From Gammaproteobacteria bacterium (lineage in GTDB: Bacteria > Pseudomonadota > Gammaproteobacteria > Steroidobacterales > GCA-2729495), in the NCBI GenBank assembly GCA_020851975.1, contig JADZBS010000006.1, positions 1-43,392 of the forward strand: DNA of 43,392 bases, given 5' to 3'. The first letter of the stretch is position 1. Every line of letters begins with the position of its first letter. Below the pieces are notes generated by a model that ran no database searches, had not been told where the DNA came from, and worked only from the letters and a program-made list of their open reading frames with translations. Of this stretch, positions 18,219 to 26,481 are shown piece after piece. A program made the translations under genes and the position numbers.

Positions 18219-19277
18219 TCAGCCCACGGCTTTCTCGCTGCCTTCCGGCTTGCCCTTGCGCCCCAGCGACCGGTCGCGGTACTCGCTCGGCGAGACGCCG
18301 ACCCAGCTGCGGAAGGCGCGCGAGAAGCTGCTGATGTCGGCGAAGCCGAGGAGATAGGTCACCTCGCTCACCGAGTGCAGCCCCTGGCGGATGTACTGCA
18401 CGGCCAGCTCCTGGCGCGTCTCGTTGAGCAGGCTGCGATAGCTGGTGTTGCGCGCGGCGAGCTTGCTCTGCAGCGAGCGCTCGCTCATGTTGAGCTGCGC
18501 GGCCACCTTCTCCTTGTCGCACTCGCCCGAGGGCAGCAGTTCGACGAACAGCGCACGCACCCGCGCGATGACGTCGTCGCGATCCATGCGGGCGAGCAGC
18601 GCCATGACCACCTGGTCGTTCTGGCGCGCCAGCTCCGCATTGCCCGCCGGCAACTCGGTCTCCATGTCGCCGGGATCGAACACCAGGCGGTTGTCGTCGC
18701 TGCCGAAGCGGACCTCGGTGCGAAAGAAACGTTCGAACTGCTGCACCTTCTGGCGCGGCCGCGGCCGGCGCAGGCCGACAGCCCGCGGGGCAAAGTCAGG
18801 CTGGCAGATCTCGCGCAGGAAACGCACCAGCATCGCCATCCAGGCGTCCTGCGGGATGTATTGCCCGCCATCGATGGTCGGCACCATCACCAGCCGGTAT
18901 TCGCTGGCGGTACGCTCCATCTGGCACTCGGCGTTGGTCGTGACCAGGCGGAAGTAGCGCACCACGCGGCGACAGAAGGAATCGAGCGTGCTGCTCGCCA
19001 GCAACGAGAAACCGAGCGCATGCAGCGACGTCGGGTGCACGTACTCGGCGATCGACAGGCCGAAGGCGGCATCGCCCGTGGCCGACTCGGCCAGCTCGTA
19101 GACCCTGGACATGGCGGCTGCCGGGAAGCGGGCGATCGGGTTGCGGGCGGCGCCGAGGTCGATCCCGGCCGTGGCGAAGATCGCCTTGCTGTCCAGGCCA
19201 CGGGCATCAAGCGCCTGCGCCACGGCATTGAGCCAGCCGGCGATGATGTGCGGGTCGCGGGAATCCGTGTGCAGCAC
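18219..19277 (-). CDS. AraC family transcriptional regulator (OruR/ArgR-like sensor domain)
   Basis: The C-terminal quarter is an AraC DNA-binding domain with two helix-turn-helix units (KVAAQLNMSERSLQSKLA and SVSEVTYLLGFADISSFSRAF, ending VGVSPSEYR). The N-terminal 200 residues match the arabinose-binding-like domain found in regulators of this type (AVAQALDARGLDS, SLHALGFSLLASSTL). The best start is a GTG at 19275-19277, giving 352 residues, close to the family norm. Longer readings would run into the divergent gene. It faces the GMC dehydrogenase genes across 60 bases and probably controls them. Confidence 0.85.
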   Translation of the reverse strand: MLHTDSRDPHIIAGWLNAVAQALDARGLDSKAIFATAGIDLGAARNPIARFPAAAMSRVYELAESATGDAAFGLSIAEYVHPTSLHALGFSLLASSTLDSFCRRVVRYFRLVTTNAECQMERTASEYRLVMVPTIDGGQYIPQDAWMAMLVRFLREICQPDFAPRAVGLRRPRPRQKVQQFERFFRTEVRFGSDDNRLVFDPGDMETELPAGNAELARQNDQVVMALLARMDRDDVIARVRALFVELLPSGECDKEKVAAQLNMSERSLQSKLAARNTSYRSLLNETRQELAVQYIRQGLHSVSEVTYLLGFADISSFSRAFRSWVGVSPSEYRDRSLGRKGKPEGSEKAVG

Positions 19278-19337
19278 TGCGTGGCTTGTTTCGTGTCCCT
19301 GGTCAATAATTGGATCGCCGCCGGGGAAAAAGCAAGC

Positions 19338-19803
19338 ATGACCCAGGATCGCCGCCAGTTTCTCGCTCGTGCCGGCAGCCTGCTGTACACGGTGGCGGGC
19401 GCCAGTGCCTGGCTCACCCCGGCCGAGGCGCGCACGCAGGGCGCCGACCTGCGCGTGCTCGACCCGGCGCGGGTCCGCACGCTGGAGGCCTTCGGCGAGA
19501 TCCTGGTCCCGGGGGCAACGGCGGCCGGCATCGCCCATTTCGTCGACAGCCAGCTCGCCGTCGATCCGAACGACAGCCTGCTCGTCACCCGCCTGTTCAA
19601 CATCGAACCGCCCTACGGACGGTTCTACACGGGCGTCCTCGACGCGCTGGAAGCCCTGAGCCGGCTGGGCCGGCCCGCCAGCCCCGCTCGGCTACCTCGT
19701 GATCCGCAGCGATGCCGTCGATGTCGTCTATGGCACGGTCGAGGGCTTTCGCAAACTCGGCGTGCCCTACATGGCGCACATCGTGCCGCCCAGCCCCTGG
19801 TGA
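19338..19803 (+). pseudogene. Gluconate 2-dehydrogenase subunit 3-like gene, frameshifted with internal deletion
   Basis: The small subunit of gluconate-dehydrogenase-type GMC complexes is Tat-exported and carries the large subunit out of the cell. The reading begins MTQDRRQFLARAGSLLYTV, with a twin-arginine-like RRQFL signal. It follows the family as far as VLDALEALSRLG (about 19670). The rest of the family sequence (GPPAPLGYLVIRSDAVDVVY to PYMAHIVPPSPW) resumes at 19672 in a different frame and stops at 19801-19803. Compared with the usual family length of about 200 residues, some 30-40 are missing at the junction. In the first frame the reading would go on to 19838. Either an inactivating deletion or a sequence error. 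Confidence 0.8.
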
Positions 19804-19810
19804 TGCGGCG

Positions 19811-21379
19811 ATGGCCCGGGACCACGCACAGGTCGTGATCGTCGGGGCAGGAGCCGCCGGCAGCGTGTTCGCCGCCGTGCTGGCCGAGGCCGGCCGCGAC
19901 GTGCGGGTGCTCGAATCCGGCCCGCCGCGGCGCCTCTCAGACCTCTACAGCTCGCAGATCTGGGGCCGGCGGCTGAAGTGGGCCGAGCCGCATGTCGCCG
20001 AGGCCACCCGCGACTCGGTGTGGTTCAACCTGAATGCCGGGCGTGGCTACGGCGGCGCAGCGACGCACCACTTCGCGGTGTGGCCGCGCTATCACGCCGA
20101 CGACTTCAAGCTCCATTCCAGCTTCGGCAAGGGGCTCGACTGGCCGATCGAGTACGCCGATCTGCAACCCTGGTACGACCGCGTGCAGGAAGAGGTCGGC
20201 ATCGCCGGTGACGCCGAGGCCGAGGTCTGGCGGCCCCCCGGGGCACCTTACCCGTTGCCGCCGGTGCCGCGCTTCGTGCAGGGCCAGGTGCTCGCGCGCG
20301 GCTTCGAGGCTGCGGGCCTGCGCGTGGCGCCGATCCCGGTCGCGGTGCTGACGCGGCCCTACAAGGGGCGTCCGGCCTGCATCTGGGACGGCTGGTGCGA
20401 GGCCGGCTGCCCGACCGGCGCACTCGCCAACCCGCTCGCGACCTACCTGCCGCGAGCAACGGCGGCCGGCGCGAAACTCCAGGCCGGCTGCCACGTCACG
20501 CGCGTGCTGACGGATGCGAAAGGACAGCGCGCCATCGGCGTGGAATACGTCGACACCGCCGGCGCACGCCACGAACTCGCCGCCGATGTCGTCGTGCTGG
20601 CCGCCTTCGGCGTGGAGAACGTGCGCCTGCTGCTCAATTCAGCGACGACGGCCCACGCGGCGGGGCTCGCCAACTCCAGCGGCATGGTCGGCCGCTACCT
20701 CACCAGCCACCCCTCGGTCATGACCTTCGGTCTCTTCGACGCCGACCTGCAGAACCACATGGGGCTGAGCGGCGGGCAGATCTTCAGCCACGAGCACTGG
20801 ACCAAGACGGGTCGCCCGGGCGCCTTCGGCAGCCGCCAGTACGAGGCCGCCATGGCGATCAAGCCGAACGACCTGCTCGGCATCGCCATGACGCGGGCCG
20901 AACTCTTCCACCGCGATCTCGAGCGCTTCATGCAACGCGCCGTGCGCGGCCTCGGCCAGATGACCGCCGTCTGCGAAGACCAGCCGATCGCCGCCAACCG
21001 CATCGAACCCGACAGCCGGCGCGACGCCCACGGCCTGCCGCTGGCACGCATCCACTACACCACCAGCCCCGACGGCATGGGCCTGTGGCACGCAGCCGTC
21101 GCCGACAGCGAACGGATCATGAAGGCAGCCGGCGCGATGGAAGTGTGGCACGGCCCGAAGGTCGCCCAGCACATCATGGGCGGCACCATCATGGGCAGCG
21201 ACCCGGCCGCTTCCGTCACCGACAGCTACGGGCGCACGCACGACGTGGGCAATCTCTTCGTCGCCGGCGGTGGCCTCTTCCCGACGACCTCGGCCGTGAA
21301 CTCGACCTACACCATCCACGCGCTCGCGCTGCGCGCCGCCGTGCACCTGCGCGACGGCTGGGCCGGCCTGACGCGCTGA
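19811..21379 (+). CDS. GMC oxidoreductase, gluconate/fructose dehydrogenase large-subunit type
   Basis: This is an FAD-dependent sugar or alcohol dehydrogenase catalytic subunit. The 522-residue product starts with the FAD-binding motif VVIVGAGAAGSVFA (GAGAAG at 12-17). The second motif region reads NAGRGYGGAATHHFAVWPRY. A Cys cluster CIWDGWCEAGCPTGAL is typical of this subgroup. The C-terminal active-site pair is His454 (QHIMGG) and Asn497 (AVNSTYT). It has no signal peptide of its own, so export would depend on the small subunit, whose gene just upstream is broken. No cytochrome c subunit gene follows. It begins seven bases after the pseudogene stop. Confidence 0.9.
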   Translation: MARDHAQVVIVGAGAAGSVFAAVLAEAGRDVRVLESGPPRRLSDLYSSQIWGRRLKWAEPHVAEATRDSVWFNLNAGRGYGGAATHHFAVWPRYHADDFKLHSSFGKGLDWPIEYADLQPWYDRVQEEVGIAGDAEAEVWRPPGAPYPLPPVPRFVQGQVLARGFEAAGLRVAPIPVAVLTRPYKGRPACIWDGWCEAGCPTGALANPLATYLPRATAAGAKLQAGCHVTRVLTDAKGQRAIGVEYVDTAGARHELAADVVVLAAFGVENVRLLLNSATTAHAAGLANSSGMVGRYLTSHPSVMTFGLFDADLQNHMGLSGGQIFSHEHWTKTGRPGAFGSRQYEAAMAIKPNDLLGIAMTRAELFHRDLERFMQRAVRGLGQMTAVCEDQPIAANRIEPDSRRDAHGLPLARIHYTTSPDGMGLWHAAVADSERIMKAAGAMEVWHGPKVAQHIMGGTIMGSDPAASVTDSYGRTHDVGNLFVAGGGLFPTTSAVNSTYTIHALALRAAVHLRDGWAGLTR

Positions 21380-21401
21380 CGGCGCGCTGCAAGCGTCGCG
21401 C

Positions 21402-22568
21402 TCAGAAGGCGCTGACGCCGGTCAGCTCCTTGCCCACCACGAGCTGGTGCACGGACTCGGTGCCCTCGTAGGTGATCACGCTCTCGAGGTTCAGCATGTG
21501 GCGCACCGGCACGTACTCGGCGCTGATGCCGGCACCGCCGAGCAGGTCGCGGCAGTCGCGGGCGATGTCGAGCGCCATGCGCACGTTGTTCCACTTGGCG
21601 ACCGAGATCTGCGTCGGATGCAGGCGGCCGGCGTCCTTCAGGCGCCCGAGCCGCAGCGCCAGCAGCTGTGCCGTGGTGATGCGCCGGGCCATGTCGGCGA
21701 GCCGTGCCTGGACGAGCTGCGTGTGCGACAGCGGGCGGCCGAACAGTTCGCGCGTCTCGGTGTATTCGAGCAGCTGTTTCAGGCAGGCATGGGCGGCACC
21801 GATCGGGCCCCAGCTGATGCCGTAGCGCGCCTGCGACAGGCAGCTGAGCGGCCCGCGCAGGCTCGACACGCCCGGCAGCACGTTCGCCTCGGGGACGCGC
21901 ACGTTGTCGAAGAACAGCGCCGAGGTCACCGAGGCGCGCAACGACATCTTGTTCTCGATCTCCGGGGCATCGAAGCCCTTCGTGCCCCGCTCGACCAGGA
22001 ACCCCTTGACGCCCTCGTCGGTGCGCGCCCACACCACGGCGACGTCGGCGACGCTGCCGTTGGTGATCCACATCTTCGAGCCGTTCAGGACCCAGTCCCC
22101 GCCCTGGCGCTTCGCGTGGGTCTTCATGTTCCCCGGGTCAGAGCCGCCGTGCGGTTCGGTCAGCCCGAAGCAGCCGAGCGCCTCGCCGCGCGCCATCGCC
22201 GGCAGCCAGCGCTGCTTCTGCGCCTCCGAGCCGAAGCTGTAGATCGGATACATGACGAGACTGCTCTGCACCGAGACGAAGCTGCGCAGGCCGCTGTCGC
22301 CGCGCTCGAGTTCCTGGCAGATCAGCCCGTAGGAGACCGCGTTCAGGCCGGCGCAGCCGTAGCCGTCGATGCTGCTGCCGAGCAGGCCGAGCTGGGCGAT
22401 CCCCGGGATGAGTTCCTTCGGGAAGCGGTGCTTCTCGAAGCACTCGCGGATGATCGGCAGGACCTGGTCGTCGACGAAGCGGGCCACGGTGTCCTGCACC
22501 ATGGCCTCCTCCTCGGAGAGCTCGGAACGGATGTCGAACAAATCCAGCGGATTCAGTGAACTGGCCAT
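21402..22568 (-). CDS. gcdH: Glutaryl-CoA dehydrogenase
   Basis: GcdH oxidises and decarboxylates glutaryl-CoA to crotonyl-CoA, in the breakdown of lysine, tryptophan and of aromatics via benzoyl-CoA. The 388-residue acyl-CoA dehydrogenase has the GcdH landmarks. Arg95 in LRSFVSVQSSLVMYPI corresponds to the carboxylate-binding Arg of human GCDH. CFGLTEPHGGSDPG is the FAD/substrate loop, and RYGISWGPIGAA is typical. The catalytic base is Glu368 in ITYEGTESVHQLVVGKELTG. It is convergent with the GMC gene and divergent from the MaoC gene. Assignment within the family is strong from these residues. Confidence 0.92.
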   Translation of the reverse strand: MASSLNPLDLFDIRSELSEEEAMVQDTVARFVDDQVLPIIRECFEKHRFPKELIPGIAQLGLLGSSIDGYGCAGLNAVSYGLICQELERGDSGLRSFVSVQSSLVMYPIYSFGSEAQKQRWLPAMARGEALGCFGLTEPHGGSDPGNMKTHAKRQGGDWVLNGSKMWITNGSVADVAVVWARTDEGVKGFLVERGTKGFDAPEIENKMSLRASVTSALFFDNVRVPEANVLPGVSSLRGPLSCLSQARYGISWGPIGAAHACLKQLLEYTETRELFGRPLSHTQLVQARLADMARRITTAQLLALRLGRLKDAGRLHPTQISVAKWNNVRMALDIARDCRDLLGGAGISAEYVPVRHMLNLESVITYEGTESVHQLVVGKELTGVSAF

Positions 22569-22728
22569 GGGCGCGCGGTCCTGCGGTGGGACGACCGTGC
22601 TGTTCTACCAGACACCGGCGGCGGCGGGTTAGGCCTTTTGCGCACCGGCGTTGGCCGAAATGCCGCCCGACCGGCGTAAGCTTCCGGCTCCACCATCCCT
22701 TGCCCCAGTCGCGCGGAGGCCGAACCGC

Positions 22729-23583
22729 ATGCCCATCGATCGAGACCAGGCGCTCGCCCATGTTTTTCCGGTCTGGGAGGGTGCCTACACGCGCGACGAC
22801 GTCATCCTGTACCACCTCGGCATCGGCGCCGGCAACCCGCCGACCGACCCCGGGGAACTCGCCTACACCTATGAAAAGCACCTCAAGGTACTGCCGACCT
22901 TCGGCGTGGTTGCCGCCGCCGGCGCCATGGGCGACCTGACGACCCTGCCCGGCATGACCTACGATCGCGCGCTGATCCTGCACGGCGAACAGGACATCGA
23001 GGTGTACCGGCCGCTGCCGCCGGAGAGCCGCTTGCGCGCCGAGCTGCGCATCCGCGACGTCTTCGACAAGGGCAAGGCCGCGCTGGTCGTGCTCGAGACC
23101 CGGGTCAGCGACGCCGCCGCCACGCCGCTCTGGAGCTCGCGGATGTCGCTGTTCGTGCGCGGCGAGGGCGGGTTCGGCGGACCGCGCGGTCCGGACGTCG
23201 GCCACGAACCGCCCGAGCGCCGGCCCGACGGGGTGATCGAAACCCGCACGCTGCCGCAGCAGGCGCTTCTCTACCGCCTGAGCGGCGACAGGACTCCGCT
23301 GCATTGCGATCCGGAGTTCGCCCGGCGCGGCGGCTTCGACCGTCCGATCATCCACGGGCTCTGTTCCTGGGGCATCGCCTGCAAGGCCATCTGCGACACC
23401 GTGCTCGACGGCGACGTGACCCGGATCCGCCGCTACGAGGCCCGCTTTCGCGGCGTGGCCTTCCCGGGGGAAACCTACGTCACCGAGTTCTGGCGCGAAG
23501 GCAGCCGGATCCTGCTGCAGGCCAGGGCAAAGGAACGCGACGGGGCCATCATTCTCGGCAACGCGGCGATCACGCTCGCCTGA
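22729..23583 (+). CDS. MaoC-type (R)-specific enoyl-CoA hydratase (hydratase 2 family)
   Basis: This is a double hot-dog hydratase like the hydratase-2 part of eukaryotic multifunctional enzyme 2. The 284-residue product has the N-terminal half-domain (AYTRDDVILYHLGIGAG, EKHLKVLPTFGVV). The catalytic C-terminal half has YRLSGDRTPLHCDPEFA...GFDRPIIHGLC. The catalytic Asp187 and His192 are kept, but the Asn usual between them (D-x-N-P-L-H) is Thr189. A GCGGAGG ribosome site supports the ATG at 22729. It diverges from gcdH across 160 bases, so both may serve CoA-thioester degradation. Confidence 0.88.
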   Translation: MPIDRDQALAHVFPVWEGAYTRDDVILYHLGIGAGNPPTDPGELAYTYEKHLKVLPTFGVVAAAGAMGDLTTLPGMTYDRALILHGEQDIEVYRPLPPESRLRAELRIRDVFDKGKAALVVLETRVSDAAATPLWSSRMSLFVRGEGGFGGPRGPDVGHEPPERRPDGVIETRTLPQQALLYRLSGDRTPLHCDPEFARRGGFDRPIIHGLCSWGIACKAICDTVLDGDVTRIRRYEARFRGVAFPGETYVTEFWREGSRILLQARAKERDGAIILGNAAITLA

Positions 23584-23682
23584 GGTGAGCGCGGACGGCG
23601 GGGGGACCTGCGTGCCTCGTACAGCATCAGTCGGCTCACCCTAACGTCCTGACGTCAAAGCGCCAGGGTCCATCATCCAGCC

Positions 23683-23778
23683 ATGAGTACACCCAAGCGC
23701 GCGACCGTGTATTTCGAGGCCGAGGTTCACAAGGCCCTGCGCATGCGTGCAGCCGCCGATGACCGTTCGATTTCGCCG
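23683..23778 (+). pseudogene. Truncated ribbon-helix-helix antitoxin gene
   Basis: The reading MSTPKRATVYFEAEVHKALR...AADDRSIS matches the N-terminal half of a common ribbon-helix-helix (CopG-like) antitoxin that normally continues ISDLVNEAV and is followed by a RelE/ParE toxin. Here similarity stops after residue 32. The frame then runs on as an unrelated Pro/Ala-rich shadow of the next gene. There is no toxin gene. The break falls about 40 bases before the stop of the convergent FAD oxidase gene, so a past deletion or insertion joined these sequences. The 38 bases from 23778 to 23815 hold nothing I recognise. Confidence 0.65.
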
Positions 23779-23815
23779 GGATGTCCATCGCTGAGCCACC
23801 TGACCACGCGACCGA

Positions 23816-25330
23816 TCATGGTTGCAGATCGCCTGCTCCACCCGCCTGCGCCTCCTGCCCCAGCCAGCTGTGGAACACCGCCTGCGGGTCGTACTGGCGG
23901 CGCAGCGCCTGCAGCCGTTGCCAGGCGGCCGGCGAGTAGCACTGGCGGATGCGCTCCGGATGGCGGCGGGCTTCGACCTCGTTGATGTAGTGCCCCTTCG
24001 CGTACGGGTCCATGAAGGTGGTCGCCTTCTCCAGCCAGCGGAAGTTGTTCTCGTCGGTGCGTTCGTCGTCCCAGATGGCGAAGCAGCCGACGTAGGAGCG
24101 CGCAATCGACGAGAAGCAGGCGTCCTCGCGTGCGCGCAGGTTCATGCGGTGGCTGGCGATGACGTGGCAGATCGGTGAGGGTGCCTTCCGGAAGTGATCG
24201 GCGAGCGCGTGCAGGATCCTGCCGGGCTCGTCGGTGATGGCGCTCTCGGCCGCGTAGCGGCCCATGTAGCCGCCGGGCTGGGCGGTGCTGAAGAACTTCG
24301 GAAACAGCTCGAACAGCGTGAAGGCCCGGTTCTCCTCCTTCACCGTGGCCTCGCGGGCGAGCGCGGACTGCGCCAGCGGCGCGAGCATGGCGCGCGACTC
24401 GGCCTCGCTGTAGCCGAAGGCGAATGCGGTGAGGAAGCAGATCTTCGACTGCCCGGGCGGGGTACCCGGCGGGGCCGCCGGGTCGTGCATGAGCAGCGCG
24501 AGCGTCTCGAGCTTCGGGTCGGCCGCGGGTGCGAGCGCATCGAGCGTAGCCGTCATGGTGGCGAGCTTGTCGAGTGGCAGGATGTAGCTGCTGACGCGGA
24601 TCGCGGTCGGCAGCGGGTAGGCCGCGAGGTGAAAGCGGGTAACGGCCGCGAACAGGCCCGGCCCGCCGCCACGCACGGCCCAGAGCAGGTCCGGATGCTC
24701 GGTGGCGCTGGCGGTGACGCGCCGGCCGTCGGCCAGCACGAGGTCGGCGGCTTCGATGCCGAACGTCGCCATGCCGCCGCGGTAGCCATGATTCCAGCCG
24801 ATGCCCCCGCCGAGCAGGAAACCGCCCATGCCGACCGACGGACAATGTGCCGTGGGGAAGGTGAGTCCGTCCTGGGCCAGCCGGGCGACGAGCTGGATGG
24901 CGCGCACGCCGGTCTGCACGCGGGCAATCGCGCGCTCGCGGTCGACCTCGATGCCGGCGAGCGCCGAGAGGTCGAGGCAGATGCCCCCATCGCGCAGCGA
25001 GGGGCCGGTGGGGTTGTGCCCGCCGCTGCGCACGGCAACCTTCAGGCGGTTGGCGGCAGCGTAGCGCAGCACGGTGGCGACCTCGTCCTCGGAACGCACC
25101 TGCGCGATGAGGTCCGGGTAGCGGGCGGGCTTGGAGCGATGCCACACCAGCGACTGGCGCAGCCCCTCGTAACCGGCGTCCTGTCGCCGCGTGACGGTCC
25201 CGCCGAAGCCCGGAATGGCCCCGGTGGCGGCGCCCGAGCGCTCCGAGCGCAGGACACCGAGCGCCCCGAGGGCGCCGAGCGAGGCGAGCTGCTGCAGCGC
25301 CTGGCGGCGCGAGGTCGATCCGAAGCCCAT
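23816..25330 (-). CDS. Tat-exported FAD-linked oxidase of the BBE/PCMH family, probably bicovalent flavin
   Basis: This resembles secreted flavin oxidases such as berberine bridge enzyme and gluco-oligosaccharide oxidase. The 504-residue product has a twin-arginine signal (STSRRQALQQLASLGALGALGVL). The PCMH FAD domain carries SGGHNPTGPSLRDGG with His105, the usual 8-alpha-histidyl site. AHCPSVGMGG carries Cys163, the usual 6-S-cysteinyl site, so double covalent attachment is inferred. The BBE C-terminal motif is YINEVEARRHPERIRQCYSPAAWQ and QYDPQAVFHSW. AAGGAG precedes the ATG. It diverges from an AraC gene across 148 bases, which probably controls it. Substrate (sugar or alcohol) unknown. 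Confidence 0.88.
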   Translation of the reverse strand: MGFGSTSRRQALQQLASLGALGALGVLRSERSGAATGAIPGFGGTVTRRQDAGYEGLRQSLVWHRSKPARYPDLIAQVRSEDEVATVLRYAAANRLKVAVRSGGHNPTGPSLRDGGICLDLSALAGIEVDRERAIARVQTGVRAIQLVARLAQDGLTFPTAHCPSVGMGGFLLGGGIGWNHGYRGGMATFGIEAADLVLADGRRVTASATEHPDLLWAVRGGGPGLFAAVTRFHLAAYPLPTAIRVSSYILPLDKLATMTATLDALAPAADPKLETLALLMHDPAAPPGTPPGQSKICFLTAFAFGYSEAESRAMLAPLAQSALAREATVKEENRAFTLFELFPKFFSTAQPGGYMGRYAAESAITDEPGRILHALADHFRKAPSPICHVIASHRMNLRAREDACFSSIARSYVGCFAIWDDERTDENNFRWLEKATTFMDPYAKGHYINEVEARRHPERIRQCYSPAAWQRLQALRRQYDPQAVFHSWLGQEAQAGGAGDLQP

Positions 25331-25478
25331 GTCGCGACTCCTTCCCCGGCAGCGGGGGCATGGTGGTTCTGGCTCACCCGGCGGGCCGGGCCCCCGGGCG
25401 GTGGCGTCGAGCATCCCCGCGTGACGACACCGGCGGCAATCCCCGTTGCGCACACCCGGGCCTGAAAACGCGAGTAGC

Positions 25479-26465
25479 ATGGGCCGCGTGCAGGCCACCA
25501 CCGACAAGCTGCCGCTGGCGCGCTGGACGGCGCTCGCCACCGCCGACCCCTGGCGGGCGCGCGAGCACCTCTCGCGCCTGTTCCGCCCGCACCGCATCGG
25601 CCTCGGCGACCGCCGCGGCGGCATCGCCTTCCGGCACAACCGTGCCGAACTCGGCCAGGTGTCGCTGAATGCGCTGAGCTACGGCGGCGAGGTGACGGTC
25701 AACGCACCGACGCCGGCCGACTCCTATCTCGTGAAGTTCACCCTGCGCGGGGCGAGCGAGGTCCGCCAGGGCCACGACGGCTACGCCACGCGTGCTGCCA
25801 CCGTGTGCGTGCTCAACCCGACACGCAATCTCCTCGATCACATGTCCGCCGACTTCGACATGCTGATCGTGCAGCTCGATGGCCCGGCGCTGCGGCTCGC
25901 ACTCGCCGAGGAGTTCGGCATCACCGCCCACCAGCCGCTGGAGTTCCTGCCGGCCACCTATCCCCTGGAGGGTGCGATCGGCAGCCTCGCGCGCCTGGTG
26001 CGCACGCTCTGCGATGACCTCGACGCAGGCAGCACGGGCTTCGCCCGCCCGCCGGTGCGCGCCCCGCTCGCCCGCACGCTGATGAGTCTCGTGCTGACCG
26101 GGCTGGCGCACAACTACAGCGCACGGCTGCCGCGGGACGACGCCCCGAGGGCACCGCGCTACCTGCGTGCGGTCGAGGACTACATCGATGCGCACCTGAC
26201 CGAACCGATCGGCCTCGACGACCTGCTCGCTGCCGCCGGCGTCAGCGCCCGCACCCTGCAGACCGGTTTCCTGCGCCATCGCGGCACCACGCCGATGCGC
26301 TTCCTGCGCGACCGGCGCCTCGAGCGCGCCCGCGCCGAGCTGCAGCGGCGGCCGGCGGCACGCATCACCGATGTCGCCATCGAGTGCGGCTTCGGCCACC
26401 TCGGCCGCTTCGCGCGGCAGTATCGCCAACGCTACGGAGAGCCGCCCTCGCGCGGGCGGCGCTGA
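25479..26465 (+). CDS. AraC family transcriptional regulator (AraC_binding_2 type)
   Basis: The 328-residue protein has an N-terminal sensor half with the pattern of FeaR/AraC_binding_2 regulators (LNALSYGGEVTVNAP, SYLVKFTLRGASEV, NPTRNLLDHMSADFDMLIV). The C-terminal AraC DNA-binding domain reads YIDAHLTEPIGLDDLLAAAG, SARTLQTGFLRHRGTTPMRFLR and ITDVAIECGFGHLGRFARQY. I start at the ATG 25479; a TTG 11 codons upstream is possible. It is divergent from the FAD oxidase gene, its likely target, and convergent with the UbiD-family gene. Effector unknown. Confidence 0.88.
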   Translation: MGRVQATTDKLPLARWTALATADPWRAREHLSRLFRPHRIGLGDRRGGIAFRHNRAELGQVSLNALSYGGEVTVNAPTPADSYLVKFTLRGASEVRQGHDGYATRAATVCVLNPTRNLLDHMSADFDMLIVQLDGPALRLALAEEFGITAHQPLEFLPATYPLEGAIGSLARLVRTLCDDLDAGSTGFARPPVRAPLARTLMSLVLTGLAHNYSARLPRDDAPRAPRYLRAVEDYIDAHLTEPIGLDDLLAAAGVSARTLQTGFLRHRGTTPMRFLRDRRLERARAELQRRPAARITDVAIECGFGHLGRFARQYRQRYGEPPSRGRR

Positions 26466-26481
26466 CCAGGGGGCAGGGGCT

